From VAXT01 sp035318925 (GTDB taxonomy: Bacteria; Actinomycetota; Thermoleophilia; Gaiellales; Gaiellaceae), in the NCBI GenBank assembly GCA_035318925.1, contig DATHDS010000036.1, forward strand, positions 62,001-126,000: a stretch of DNA of 64,000 nt, read 5' to 3'. How positions within the stretch are numbered: position 1 is the first letter of the stretch; every line of letters begins with the position of its first letter. This document shows, piece by piece, positions 8,801 to 17,009 of the stretch. The notes below the pieces were generated by a model that saw only the letters and a program-made list of their open reading frames with translations, ran no database searches and had not been told where the DNA came from. The translations under genes and the position numbers were made by a program.

Positions 8801-9607
8801 ATGAGCGAGGCGAAGCCCGAGGCCGGCGCGCAAGAGGTCGTCTTCGACATCAAGGACCTGACGGTTCGCTACCACGGCTCGGCCGCGATCAGCGACGTCT
8901 CGTTCCAGGTCTTCAGCAAGCAGATCACGGCGATCATCGGGCCGTCGGGCTGCGGCAAGAGCACCTTCATCCGTTGCCTGAACCGGATGAACGACGTCAT
9001 CTCCGGCGCGAGGGTCGAGGGCACGATCCTCTACCAGGGCCACGACCTCTACGGCCCGGGCGTCGACCCGGTCGAGGTGCGCAAGCGGATCGGGATGGTC
9101 TTCCAGAAGCCGAACCCGTTTCCGAAGTCGATCTACGACAACACCGCGTACGGCCCACGCGTCCTGAGAATGGGCGGAAACATGGACGAGCGCGTGCAGC
9201 GCGCGCTCGAGCAGGCTGCGCTGTGGGACGAGGTCAAGGACCGCCTGAAGCGGAACGCGCTCAGCCTCTCGGGCGGCCAGCAGCAGCGCCTGTGCATCGC
9301 GCGGGCCCTTGCCGTCGAGCCGGACGTGATCCTCATGGACGAGCCTGCTTCGTCCCTCGATCCGATTGCGACCACGCGCATCGAGGACCTGATGCACGGT
9401 CTCAAGCGGGACTACACGATCGTGATCGTCACCCACAACATGCAGCAGGCTGCGCGCGTCGCCGACATGACCGCGTTCTTCAGCGTCGAGCGCCTGGACG
9501 GCTCCGACCGGACCGGCGTTCTCGTCGAGTACGACCTGACGCCGAAGATCTTCACTCAGCCCGCCGACAAGCGGACCGAGGATTACGTGACCGGCCGGTT
9601 CGGTTAG
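8801..9607 (+). CDS. pstB: second phosphate ABC transporter ATPase PstB
   Basis: A 268-residue PstB closely similar to the one at 3107-4021: Walker A GPSGCGKST, signature LSGGQQQRLCIARALA, Walker B VILMDEPASSLDP and the ending TEDYVTGRFG. It lacks the long N-terminal extension of the first copy. It lies between phoR and phoU, away from pstSCA, so it may serve as an alternative motor for the same permease or as the partner in PhoU/PhoR signalling (inference). TAGGAT ends six bases before the ATG, overlapping the phoR stop, indicating its own leaderless promoter inside the operon. Confidence 0.93.
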   Translation: MSEAKPEAGAQEVVFDIKDLTVRYHGSAAISDVSFQVFSKQITAIIGPSGCGKSTFIRCLNRMNDVISGARVEGTILYQGHDLYGPGVDPVEVRKRIGMVFQKPNPFPKSIYDNTAYGPRVLRMGGNMDERVQRALEQAALWDEVKDRLKRNALSLSGGQQQRLCIARALAVEPDVILMDEPASSLDPIATTRIEDLMHGLKRDYTIVIVTHNMQQAARVADMTAFFSVERLDGSDRTGVLVEYDLTPKIFTQPADKRTEDYVTGRFG

Positions 9608-9616
9608 GTTCCAGCG

Positions 9617-10297
9617 GTGCGGGTCACGCTGCAAGAGGAGCTCGACACGCTCCAGGCGTCCCTGCTCGAGGAGGGCGAGAGCATCCTTCGTGCGGTGCGA
9701 GGCTCGATCAACGCGCTGCGCGAGAGCGACCCTGAGCTGGCGGACGAGGTGATCGCCTTCGACGACGAGGTGGACCGGCAGTACCTTGCAATCGAACAGG
9801 GGATCGAGTCATTGCTTGCGCGGCAGACGCCGGTCGCCGTCGACCTGCGGTTCGTGCTCGCGGTGCTGCACTCGAATCTCCACCTCGAACGGATGGCCGA
9901 TCTTTGCGTGACGATCGCCAAGCTGACGAAGCTCGCACACGGCCTACCGCCGGACACGATGCTCGTCGAGGGCTTCGACGAGATGGCGTCGCGGGCCGAG
10001 GAGATGATCCGCGTCGCCCTCGACTCGTTCACGAATCGCGACGTCGAAGGCGCCGAGAGCCTCGTCGAGCTCGACGAGCTCATCGATCGGACGAACCGGC
10101 GGGTCGTCAAGCACGTGCTCGAGCTGGGCGGCGAGCCCGAGCAGATCGAGTGGGGGCTGCGCATGATCATCATCTCCCGCTGCCTCGAGCGAATCGGCGA
10201 CCACGCGGTCGACATCGGGGAGCAAACGGCGTACCTCGTCACCGGCGAGTTTCGCGAGTTCACCGACGCCTCGCACCCAGAGCGCACCGACACGTAG
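9617..10297 (+). CDS. phoU: phosphate signalling protein PhoU
   Basis: A 226-residue all-helical PhoU that mediates repression of the Pho regulon through PhoR and the Pst transporter. Two PhoU repeats are visible, each with the metal-binding E/DxxxD-type helices (ADEVIAFDDEVDRQYLAIEQ; ESLVELDELIDRTNRRVVKH) and the HLERMADLCVTIA and CLERIGDHAVDIGE motifs. The GTG start is preceded by TTAGGT with a seven-base gap, the leaderless pattern seen repeatedly here. It is followed by a DUF47 protein, a distant PhoU relative. Confidence 0.93.
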   Translation: MRVTLQEELDTLQASLLEEGESILRAVRGSINALRESDPELADEVIAFDDEVDRQYLAIEQGIESLLARQTPVAVDLRFVLAVLHSNLHLERMADLCVTIAKLTKLAHGLPPDTMLVEGFDEMASRAEEMIRVALDSFTNRDVEGAESLVELDELIDRTNRRVVKHVLELGGEPEQIEWGLRMIIISRCLERIGDHAVDIGEQTAYLVTGEFREFTDASHPERTDT

Positions 10298-10316
10298 TAG
10301 AGAATCCCCTCAGCGA

Positions 10317-10937
10317 ATGCGACTCGCGCTGGTTCCCAAGACGACGGAGTTCTACGACCTGTTCACGCGCGCGGGCGAGAACATGCTCGAGACCGCGCGA
10401 CTCGCGGAGCGCCGCTTCCGCGAGTTCCCCCAGACCGGCGTCGAGCAGAAGGCCGTGAAGGAGCTCGAGAACCGGGGCGACGACCTGACCCGGGAGATCA
10501 TCGAGCTCCTGAACACTCAGTACATCACCCCGTTCGACCGGGAGGACATCTACGAGCTCGCGAAGGCGATCGACGACGTCGTCGATTACATCGAGAACGC
10601 CTCCGACCTGCTCGGCCTTTACAAGGTCGTCTCCCGGATGGAGCAGTCGGCGGAGCAGTGCCGCGTGCTCGTCAGCGCCAGCGAGCACCTGGCGAAAGCG
10701 CTCACCGAGCTCCGGCACCTCCGGCGCGCAGAGCCGCACATCGTCGGAGTCAAGGCTCTCGAGGACGAGGGCGACCGGATCGTCCGCGACGCCATCGCCG
10801 CACTCTTCGAGGGCCACGCGACGGATCCGGTCGAGATCATTCGCTGGAAGGACATCTTCGAGGCGCTCGAGGATGCGATCGACGCGTGCGAGACGGCCGC
10901 CGACCTCGTCGGGAACATCGTCGTCAAGAACGTCTGA
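10317..10937 (+). CDS. DUF47 (PhoU-like) Pit accessory protein
   Basis: A 206-residue helical protein of the DUF47/PhoU_div family. Characteristic features: the start LVPKTTEFYDLFTRAGENMLETA, ENRGDDLTREIIELLNTQYITPFDREDIYELAKAIDDV with the acidic metal-binding helix, and WKDIFEALEDAIDACETAADL near the end. Members nearly always sit beside a pit gene and are thought to modulate Pit phosphate transport (established from gene neighbourhoods and some genetic studies). Here it ends 8 bases before pit, so the two are surely co-expressed. Confidence 0.92.
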   Translation: MRLALVPKTTEFYDLFTRAGENMLETARLAERRFREFPQTGVEQKAVKELENRGDDLTREIIELLNTQYITPFDREDIYELAKAIDDVVDYIENASDLLGLYKVVSRMEQSAEQCRVLVSASEHLAKALTELRHLRRAEPHIVGVKALEDEGDRIVRDAIAALFEGHATDPVEIIRWKDIFEALEDAIDACETAADLVGNIVVKNV

Positions 10938-10945
10938 GCGGCTGA

Positions 10946-12043
10946 ATGGACGTCACGCTCGTCACCGTCGTCGCGATCGCGCTCTTCTTCGACTTCACGA
11001 ACGGCTTTCACGACACCGCGAACTCGATCGCCACGAGCGTCTCGACGCGGGCGCTCTCGCCGCGGCTGGCCGTGATCAGCTCGGCGATCCTCAACTTCAT
11101 CGGCGCGTTCTTCTTCTTCAAGGTCGCGGCGACCGTCGCCAAGGGGATCGTCAACCCGGACGTGATCACGCTCAAGGTCGTCCTCGCGGGTCTCGTCGGC
11201 GCGATCACCTGGAACCTGATCACGTGGTACATGGGGCTGCCGTCGTCGTCGAGCCATGCGCTTATCGGCGGGATCGTCGGCTCGGCCGTTGCGGCGACGG
11301 GGGGCTTCTCAGTTGTCCAATGGGCCGGGTTGAAGGAGAAGGTGCTCATTCCCTCGCTGCTGGCGCCGGTGCTCGGGCTGTTCCTCGCCGCGGCGCTGAT
11401 GACGGTCATCTTGTGGATCATCGGGAGACGCGCCCCCGGGACGGTGAACAGGCTCTTCCGGCGCCTTCAGTTGATCTCGGGTGGGTTCGTCGCCTTCACC
11501 CACGGCACGAACGACGCCCAGAAGACGATGGGCGTGATCACGCTCGCGCTGATCGTGTCCGGTCACCAGTCGTCGGAGCACTTCTCGGTACCGCTCTGGG
11601 TGAAGATCAGCGCCGCGACTGCGATGGCTATGGGCACCTACGCCGGAGGCTGGCGCATCATCAGGACCCTCGGCAGCCGGGTCGCCAAGCTCGAGCCGCC
11701 CCAGGGCTTTGCTGCCCAGACGTCGACCGCGGTCATCCTCTGGGTGACCGCGCGCTACGGGTATCCCGTCTCGACGACGCACACGGTCAGCGGCTCGGTG
11801 CTGGGTGCGGGCGCGAGCACCCGCTTCTCGGCCGTGCGCTGGGGCGTGGCGGGCAACATCCTCGTCGCCTGGGTGCTGACGATCCCGTGCGCGGGCCTGG
11901 TCGCAGCGGGCATGGAGGCAATCACGCGCCTGCCTGGCGGTGTTGCCTACGTGTTCGTGCTCACGAGCGCGATCGCGGGCCTGGCGTTCGCCGGCCGCAG
12001 CCTCGAGACGCGCCGCCTGCGAGCGAGAGCTGCAACCGCTTAA
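10946..12043 (+). CDS. pit: low-affinity inorganic phosphate transporter Pit
   Basis: A 365-residue PiT-family phosphate/cation symporter. The two inverted family signatures are clear: GFHDTANSIATSVSTRALSP near the N-terminus and FTHGTNDAQKTMGVITLAL in the second half, each with the conserved GxxxDxxN-type loop, and ~10 hydrophobic segments. The internal repeats around SSSHALIGGIVGSA and STTHTVSGSVLGAG are also typical. It ends the plus-strand phosphate arm. Having Pst and Pit side by side covers low and high phosphate. Confidence 0.95.
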   Translation: MDVTLVTVVAIALFFDFTNGFHDTANSIATSVSTRALSPRLAVISSAILNFIGAFFFFKVAATVAKGIVNPDVITLKVVLAGLVGAITWNLITWYMGLPSSSSHALIGGIVGSAVAATGGFSVVQWAGLKEKVLIPSLLAPVLGLFLAAALMTVILWIIGRRAPGTVNRLFRRLQLISGGFVAFTHGTNDAQKTMGVITLALIVSGHQSSEHFSVPLWVKISAATAMAMGTYAGGWRIIRTLGSRVAKLEPPQGFAAQTSTAVILWVTARYGYPVSTTHTVSGSVLGAGASTRFSAVRWGVAGNILVAWVLTIPCAGLVAAGMEAITRLPGGVAYVFVLTSAIAGLAFAGRSLETRRLRARAATA

Positions 12044-12089
12044 CGGATACGCAAACTCCGCTTAACGAACACCTCGCTATACAGAGGCC
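12036..12089 (+). promoter_or_regulatory. htrA promoter with 22-bp-spaced direct repeat
   Basis: Two copies of CCGCTTAACG lie at 12036-12045 and 12058-12067, exactly 22 bases (two helix turns) apart; the first overlaps the end of pit. TATACA at 12078-12083 fits a -10 element six bases before the GTG of htrA. The repeat is where an activator would bind; its identity is unknown. Confidence 0.5.
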
Positions 12090-13316
12090 GTGCAGTTCCC
12101 CTTGCGCAGAGACTCACTTTCTATGGCTGCGGCCCTCCTCGTCGCCGGCGTCGCCGGCGGCGGGGTTGCCATAGCTATCGCCTCGCTCGTCGGAGTCGGC
12201 AAGAACACGACGACGGTGCGCGAGGTCGTCCCCGAGTTCCAGACGCGCCCCGGCGAGGTGGCCTCGGGGTCGGGAAGCGGCGGGGGGATGACGCTCCGCG
12301 ACATCTACAAAGACGACGCGCCCGGCGTCGTCCAGGTGACCTCGACGACGAAGGTCAAGTTGCCGCAGAGCGACTGGTTCGGAAACTCGTTCGGCCTGCC
12401 CGGGACCGAGGTGCAGCGCTCGCTCGGCTCGGGCTTCGTGATCGACAAGGCTGGTTACATCGTCACGAACTACCACGTCGTCGGGGCCGCCCAGTCCGTC
12501 CAGGTGAGCTTCTCGAACAGCGACTCGATGAAGGCGAAGATCGTCGGCAAGGACCCATCGACCGACGTCGCGCTGCTCAAGGTCGAGGCGAGCTCGCGGG
12601 CTCTGAAGCCGCTCGAGCTCGGGAACTCGGACACCGTCCAGGTCGGCGACTCGGTTGCAGCGATCGGCAACCCGTTCGGCTACGACCGCAGCATCAGCGC
12701 CGGGATCGTCAGCGCGCTTCAGCGGTCGCTCACCTCCCCGGACGGCAGCCCGATCGACCGCGTGATCCAGACCGACGCTCCGCTGAATCACGGCAACTCC
12801 GGCGGCCCGCTGCTGAACGCACAGGGTCAGGTGGTCGGCGTCAGCTCTGCGATCTCGACCGGCGACACCGGCTCGGAGGGCAACGTCGGCATCGGCTTCG
12901 CGATCCCGATCAACACCGTTCGGGACGTCGTCGCCCAGTTGAAGGCGCACGGTCACGTCGACCATCCGCTGCTAGGCGTGCTCGGCCGCCCGATCACCTC
13001 TGAGATCGCGAAGCTCTTCCAGCTCCCCGTGAAGAGCGGAGTCCTCGTCGAGCGCATCGTCCCCGGCAGCGGTGCCGAGAAAGCCGGGCTCCAGGGCGGG
13101 ACGACGCAGGTCGTCGTCGCGGGCGAGAGCTACCAGCTCGGCGGTGACCTGATCGTCAAAGCAGGCGGCCAGGACGTCGCCTCGACGGAACGCCTGCGCG
13201 AGATCGTCTCCGGGCACAAGCCCGGGGACACGCTCCAGGTTGAGTACTACCGCGGCAGCGAGCGCAGGAGCACAGACGTAAAGCTTGGTCGGCAATCTCC
13301 ACCTCCCCAGGAGTAA
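12090..13316 (+). CDS. HtrA/DegP-family membrane-anchored serine protease with PDZ domain
   Basis: A 408-residue envelope quality-control protease. An N-terminal anchor (AAALLVAGVAGGGVAIAIASLVGVG, residues ~12-36) places the rest outside the membrane. The trypsin-like domain has the full triad: His in IVTNYHVVG, Asp in STDVALLKV and Ser in LNHGNSGGPLLN. A PDZ domain follows (residues ~300-395: HPLLGVLGRPITSE ... GGQDVASTERLREIV ... GDTLQVEYYRG). The GTG start is favoured by the six-base spacing from TATACA. A strong terminator follows. It belongs to the DegP/PepD group found as stress proteases in actinobacteria. Confidence 0.93.
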   Translation: MQFPLRRDSLSMAAALLVAGVAGGGVAIAIASLVGVGKNTTTVREVVPEFQTRPGEVASGSGSGGGMTLRDIYKDDAPGVVQVTSTTKVKLPQSDWFGNSFGLPGTEVQRSLGSGFVIDKAGYIVTNYHVVGAAQSVQVSFSNSDSMKAKIVGKDPSTDVALLKVEASSRALKPLELGNSDTVQVGDSVAAIGNPFGYDRSISAGIVSALQRSLTSPDGSPIDRVIQTDAPLNHGNSGGPLLNAQGQVVGVSSAISTGDTGSEGNVGIGFAIPINTVRDVVAQLKAHGHVDHPLLGVLGRPITSEIAKLFQLPVKSGVLVERIVPGSGAEKAGLQGGTTQVVVAGESYQLGGDLIVKAGGQDVASTERLREIVSGHKPGDTLQVEYYRGSERRSTDVKLGRQSPPPQE

Positions 13317-13329
13317 CGACCGACCAACG

Positions 13330-13380
13330 ACGGTCCCGGCCCACCCGGCGCGAACCCCACTCAGGGCCGGGACCGTCTTC
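13330..13380 (+). terminator. rho-independent-type terminator after htrA
   Basis: A perfect 13-bp stem, ACGGTCCCGGCCC (13330-13342) with GGGCCGGGACCGT (13364-13376), separated by 21 bases and followed by CTTCCCCC. It lies 14 bases after the htrA stop. Confidence 0.75.
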
Positions 13381-13461
13381 CCCCCTCGATCCGTGACCCG
13401 CTAGAGTTCCGCGGCGCTCGCGCGATGAGGCTCGCGCTCAACCGCCCGTCGGGCTGATGGC

Positions 13462-13498
13462 CTCTACCTGCTCCGAAGAACTCAACGTGGAGGTAGAG
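13462..13498 (+). promoter_or_regulatory. hairpin burying the ribosome-binding site of the antiporter gene
   Basis: CTCTACCT (13462-13469) pairs perfectly with AGGTAGAG (13491-13498). The right arm begins inside the Shine-Dalgarno GGAGG (13489-13493), seven bases before the GTG start of the antiporter. In the folded state the site would be partly hidden, so translation could depend on melting or on a ligand/protein. No known riboswitch consensus was recognised in the ~110-base leader. Confidence 0.45.
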
Positions 13499-13500
13499 CC

Positions 13501-14658
13501 GTGGACGCGATTCAACTTGCTGCAGTTCTCTCCGGGCTGATCCTCGTCGCGAGCATCGCCTCGGTCGAGCTCGGCGTGACCGTCGCGCTGATCGAGCTCA
13601 CGCTGGGCGTCGCCGCGGGCAACCTTTCCCATCTGCACTCGCAGGACTGGCTCGACTTCCTCGCCACGTTCGCCTCGATCGTGCTGACCTTCCTCGCCGG
13701 GATGGAGGTCGATCCCGCCTACCTGCGCCGCCGCGCGAAGGCCTCGTTCGGGATCGGCGTCTCCTCGTTCATCGGGCCGTTCGTCGTGGCCGCCTGCACC
13801 GCGTACTTCGCGCTCGACTGGTCGGGACGGGCATCGCTGATTGCCGGCACGGCGCTCTCCACGACCTCACTTGCCGTCGTCTACGCGGTGCTCGTCGAGC
13901 GCGGCCTGACCGACACGCGCATCGGGAAGCTGCTGATGAGCGCGACGTTCGTGACCGACGTCAGCACGGCGCTTGCGCTCTCGGCGATCTTCATCAAGCC
14001 GAACCTCTGGTTCCCCGTGTTCCTGCTCGTCTCGGTCGCGCTCATCCTCGTGCTGCCGCGCATTGCGCCGTGGTTCTTCGCGCGCTACGGCGACCGGGTG
14101 ATCGAGCCGGAGATCAAGCTCGTCTTCGGCTGCCTCCTCGCTTTGATGGTGCTCGCCAACCTCGCGCACGGGCACGCGGTTCTCCCCGCCTTCGTGCTCG
14201 GACTGGCGATGAGCCGGCACTTCGCCGAGCATCGCGAGGAGCAGAAGCGACTGCGCGTCGTGGCCTTCGCGTTCCTGACCCCTTTCTTCTTCCTCAAAGG
14301 CGGGCTCAACGTGTCGCTGGGCGCCGTCGTCGCGAACCTCGGCCTCCTCGGCGCGCTGCTCGCCGCCAAGATGGTGCCGAAGATCGCGTTTGTGGCGCCG
14401 CTTGCCCGGCGCGCGGCTCCGCGCAACGCGACCTTTGCGACGCTCCTGATGAGCACCGGCCTCACGTTCGGGACGATTTCAGCGCTGTACGGCCTGACCG
14501 CGGGGATCATCGACCGGACGCAGTTCTCCCTCCTCGTGACCGTGGTCGTCCTCTCGGCGGTCGTGCCGACCGCGATCGCGGAGCGCTGGTTCCTGCCCGA
14601 CACGAGCGACGAGCGCGTCGAGCGTCAGCCGCACCTGCCCGCGGAGGAGTACGTCTAG
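13501..14658 (+). CDS. CPA2-type cation/proton antiporter (Kef/NapA-like)
   Basis: A 385-residue membrane protein with ~12 hydrophobic segments of the Na_H_exchanger fold. Family features include FLAGMEVDPAYLRRRAKASFGIGVSSF, the unwound helix region around ALSTTSLAVVYAVLVERGL and FFFLKGGLNVSLGAV in the core domain. It should exchange Na+ or K+ for H+ for pH and salt homeostasis. No TrkA-N or TrkA-C regulatory domain is attached, so it is the NapA/GerN-like short form. The GTG start has GGAGG seven bases upstream, inside a hairpin. A very strong terminator follows. Confidence 0.88.
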   Translation: MDAIQLAAVLSGLILVASIASVELGVTVALIELTLGVAAGNLSHLHSQDWLDFLATFASIVLTFLAGMEVDPAYLRRRAKASFGIGVSSFIGPFVVAACTAYFALDWSGRASLIAGTALSTTSLAVVYAVLVERGLTDTRIGKLLMSATFVTDVSTALALSAIFIKPNLWFPVFLLVSVALILVLPRIAPWFFARYGDRVIEPEIKLVFGCLLALMVLANLAHGHAVLPAFVLGLAMSRHFAEHREEQKRLRVVAFAFLTPFFFLKGGLNVSLGAVVANLGLLGALLAAKMVPKIAFVAPLARRAAPRNATFATLLMSTGLTFGTISALYGLTAGIIDRTQFSLLVTVVVLSAVVPTAIAERWFLPDTSDERVERQPHLPAEEYV

Positions 14659-14661
14659 TAG

Positions 14662-14688
14662 CACGGGGGAACCCCTGGTTCCCCCGTG
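14662..14688 (+). terminator. terminator after the antiporter gene
   Basis: Perfect 12-bp stem CACGGGGGAACC / GGTTCCCCCGTG with a CCT loop, three bases after the antiporter stop. No T run follows on either strand, but its strength and position suit termination. Confidence 0.65.
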
Positions 14689-14846
14689 GACCCCCTCCTT
14701 GCAACCGTTTCTGGTTGGCGGGAGCTGTAGTGGGCCGGTGACTGTGGTCTTGATTCAACCGTGCGTAGTGGGCCTCCCGCCGGGCCAAGCCCGGCTCCGG
14801 CGGCGGATTGAGGATGGTCTCCCGTCGTCGTTGACAGACTGCTTGC

Positions 14847-15914
14847 ATGATCGAGTCGAACTTCGCCGAGACGGCTTCCTTCACTGTCGGGGTCGAGGAG
14901 GAGCTCATGGTGTTGGACGCCGAGTCGCTGGCGCTTGCTCCCCGCGCCGGAGAGCTGATTGCCGCTGCCGAGGGCGCCGACCTCCCGGGCACGCTGAAGA
15001 CCGAGCTCTTCGCCTCCGCGCTCGAGCTGAACACGGGCGTCTGCGCATCGGCTGCCGAAGGCGCCGCGACGCTCGCCGAGCTCCGGCGGGGAGCGGCTCG
15101 CCTGGCGGAGGAGCGCGGCCTGCGGCTGGCGGCGGCCGGCAGTCATCCCTTCAGCCGTGCCGAGGAGCAGGAGATCGCGGACGATCCGCGGTACGTGGAG
15201 TTCGTCGAGTACGCGGGCGTCTCGGCCCGGCGACAAGGAGTCAGCGGGCTCCACGTCCACATCGGTATGCCGAGCCGGGAGGCCTGCTTCCACGCGCTCG
15301 AAGGCGTGCTGCCCTGGCTGCCTGTGGTGCTCGCCTGGTCTGCGAACTCGCCGTATTTCGCGGGGGAGGAGACAGGGCTCGTCTCGAACCGGGCCGAGGT
15401 GCTGGCGGAGCTGCCGCGGCACGGCGCTCCCCCGGCCTTCCGCTCCTATGCGGAATGGGAGGAGTTCGCCGAACGCTTCATTCGCCTCGGCCTCGCCGAC
15501 GACTACACGAGGTTCTGGTGGGACATCCGGCCGCACCCCCGCTTCGGCACCCTCGAGGTCCGGATGCCCGACCAGCCGACCGAGCTCGAGCGCACGGTCG
15601 GCTTCGTCGCCGTCCTGAAGGGCCTGTGCGACGCGGTTCTCGAGCGGCCGCAGGTGCCGTACGACCCCGCCGGGCGCGGGATGTACCAGCAGAACCGCTG
15701 GGCGGCCTCGCGCTTCGGGCTTGCCGCGGAGCTCGTGCATCCGGACGGTGACCGGACGGCGCGCGCGTCCGAGCTGGCGGCAGAGCTGGCCGCGCTGGCC
15801 GGCGAGAGCGGCCTCGACCCGACACGCATGGAAGCCGACCGCCAGCTCGAGGTGGGCCGAGCCGACGGCCTCGAGGCCGTGTGCGCCGATCTCGTCCAGC
15901 GAACGCTAAGTTAG
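14847..15914 (+). CDS. GCS2-type carboxylate-amine ligase (YbdK/EgtA-like)
   Basis: A 355-residue member of the glutamate-cysteine ligase 2 family. The N-terminus FTVGVEEELMVLDAE carries the nucleotide/Mg-binding acidic cluster; further signatures are GVSGLHVHIGMPSREA, WSANSPYFAGEETGLVSNRAEV, WWDIRPHPRFGTLEVRMPDQPT and the late YQQNRWAASRFG. Such enzymes make gamma-glutamylcysteine or related dipeptides with ATP; in actinobacteria this can serve ergothioneine or another thiol, but the substrate cannot be read from sequence. The upstream gap (14689-14846) holds two TAGTGGGCC direct repeats and a GCCGGGC/GCCCGGC hairpin but no clear gene. The HMA gene starts 7 bases after its stop. Confidence 0.88.
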   Translation: MIESNFAETASFTVGVEEELMVLDAESLALAPRAGELIAAAEGADLPGTLKTELFASALELNTGVCASAAEGAATLAELRRGAARLAEERGLRLAAAGSHPFSRAEEQEIADDPRYVEFVEYAGVSARRQGVSGLHVHIGMPSREACFHALEGVLPWLPVVLAWSANSPYFAGEETGLVSNRAEVLAELPRHGAPPAFRSYAEWEEFAERFIRLGLADDYTRFWWDIRPHPRFGTLEVRMPDQPTELERTVGFVAVLKGLCDAVLERPQVPYDPAGRGMYQQNRWAASRFGLAAELVHPDGDRTARASELAAELAALAGESGLDPTRMEADRQLEVGRADGLEAVCADLVQRTLS

Positions 15915-15921
15915 AGATCGA

Positions 15922-16140
15922 ATGCCCGTCCAGACCGAGACCATGCAGGTGACCGGGATCCGCTGCGAGCGCTGCGTCGGGCGCCTCGCGTCGACGCTTC
16001 GCAACGAGCCGGGCCTCGAGCATGCGAACGCGAACCTGATGGGCCAGGTCACGCTCTCCTGGGACGACGAGCAGACGAGCCGCGACGCTCTCCTGGCCGC
16101 GATGGCTCGAGGCGGCTTCCGCCCGGTCGAAACGGGCTAG
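15922..16140 (+). CDS. heavy-metal-associated (HMA) domain protein
   Basis: A 72-residue single-domain protein with the ferredoxin-like HMA fold. The metal loop is GIRCERCVGRL, giving the Cys-x-x-Cys pair at about residues 14 and 17; the rest (LRNEPGLEHANANLMGQVTLSWDDEQTS) matches beta-alpha-beta HMA spacing. Copper or zinc is the likely ligand by family. The usual first residue M-x-C is replaced by I-R-C. It may be a chaperone, or may support the redox-type sigma factor that follows 57 bases later. No metal ATPase lies nearby. Confidence 0.85.
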   Translation: MPVQTETMQVTGIRCERCVGRLASTLRNEPGLEHANANLMGQVTLSWDDEQTSRDALLAAMARGGFRPVETG

Positions 16141-16197
16141 CGCCCGGCCGGGAATAGCGCCGGTTCGCTCGACGTTTGCGGTTGCTAGGGTCGCCGG

Positions 16198-16779
16198 ATG
16201 AGCGAGACCTCTTCTGACGGGGCCCGGCGGCTGGCCGAGGGCGCGCGAGATCGCGTCAACTTCGAGGAGGAGGCGCTTGCGCTTGCAGATCAGGTTTACC
16301 GCGTGGCTCGAGGCGTCTCTCGCTCCAAGGAAGAGGCAGAGGACTTGATGCAGGAGACCTACGCGCGGGCCTTTCGAAGCTGGCAGTCGTACACCCCCGG
16401 GACGAACCTGCGCGCGTGGCTCCTGCGCATCCTCACGAACCTGAATATCGACCGCGGCCGCCGCGCCCAGCGAACCCCCGACCAGCAGCCGCTGGAGGAG
16501 GGCGACTACTTCCTCTACAACCGGATCGAGGCGGCGACCGGCGAGACCGACGAGGAGCGCGTGCTCGAGCGGCTCTCGCAGGACCACGTGGCCGAGGCCC
16601 TGTCGGCGGTTCCGCACGACTTTCGCGACGTGGTCGTGCTCGTCGACATCGGCGACTTCAGCTACGCCGACGCGGCCCAGATCCTCGACATTCCGATCGG
16701 CACCGTCATGTCCAGACTTCATCGTGGGCGGCGTATCCTCAAGCAGGAGCTGGCGGACATGACCGTGGACGCGCAATGA
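16198..16779 (+). CDS. ECF RNA polymerase sigma factor (SigR/SigH-like)
   Basis: A 193-residue extracytoplasmic-function sigma factor. Region 2 is recognisable as LADQVYRVARGVSRSKEEAEDLMQETYARAFRSW (the DLxQE motif), and region 4 as LSAVPHDFRDVVVLVDIGDFSYADAAQILDIPIGTVMSRLHRGRRILKQEL. The sequence QEL near the end and the linked ZAS anti-sigma suggest the SigR group that answers thiol-oxidative stress, which is inference. TAGGGT lies six bases before the ATG, so the mRNA is probably leaderless. It overlaps the anti-sigma gene by 4 bases (ATGA). Confidence 0.94.
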   Translation: MSETSSDGARRLAEGARDRVNFEEEALALADQVYRVARGVSRSKEEAEDLMQETYARAFRSWQSYTPGTNLRAWLLRILTNLNIDRGRRAQRTPDQQPLEEGDYFLYNRIEAATGETDEERVLERLSQDHVAEALSAVPHDFRDVVVLVDIGDFSYADAAQILDIPIGTVMSRLHRGRRILKQELADMTVDAQ

Positions 16780-17009
16780 CAGGGGACGAGCTCTGTGACT
16801 GGTGCGAAGAGGTCCTCCAGCCTTTCCTCGACCGTGACCTGACCGACGCCGAGCGTCACGAGGCCCAGACGCATCTCGAGAACTGCAAGTACTGCCGCAA
16901 GCGCTACCACTTCGAAGAAGGCCTGCGCCGCCTCGTGCGCCAGGCCGCGGTCGAGCCGATGGCGCCCGCGCTCAAGCAGCGCCTCTCCGCGCTCCGCCTC
17001 GAGCTCTAG
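16776..17009 (+). CDS. zinc-associated anti-sigma factor (ZAS/zf-HC2)
   Basis: A 77-residue cytoplasmic anti-sigma factor for the ECF sigma encoded just upstream. It has the ZAS motif His33-x3-Cys37-x2-Cys40 (THLENCKYC) and an extra Cys7-x2-Cys10 pair (LCDWCEE), the arrangement found in RsrA-type redox-sensitive anti-sigmas, in which disulphide formation ejects zinc and frees the sigma factor. No membrane helix is present. The 4-base ATGA overlap implies equal synthesis with the sigma factor. Its 3' end overlaps the convergent HTH/LytR_C gene by 4 bases. Confidence 0.9.
   Translation: MTGDELCDWCEEVLQPFLDRDLTDAERHEAQTHLENCKYCRKRYHFEEGLRRLVRQAAVEPMAPALKQRLSALRLEL

Noticed and set aside
13382..13500. 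A known Na+, Li+, Mg2+ or c-di-AMP riboswitch before the antiporter
   Set aside because: None of the consensus sequences I know could be matched; only the RBS hairpin is reported.
14831..14846. TTGACA just before the GCS2 gene as a promoter
   Set aside because: It lies only 11 bases before the ATG, leaving no room for a -10 element and start site upstream of the start codon.
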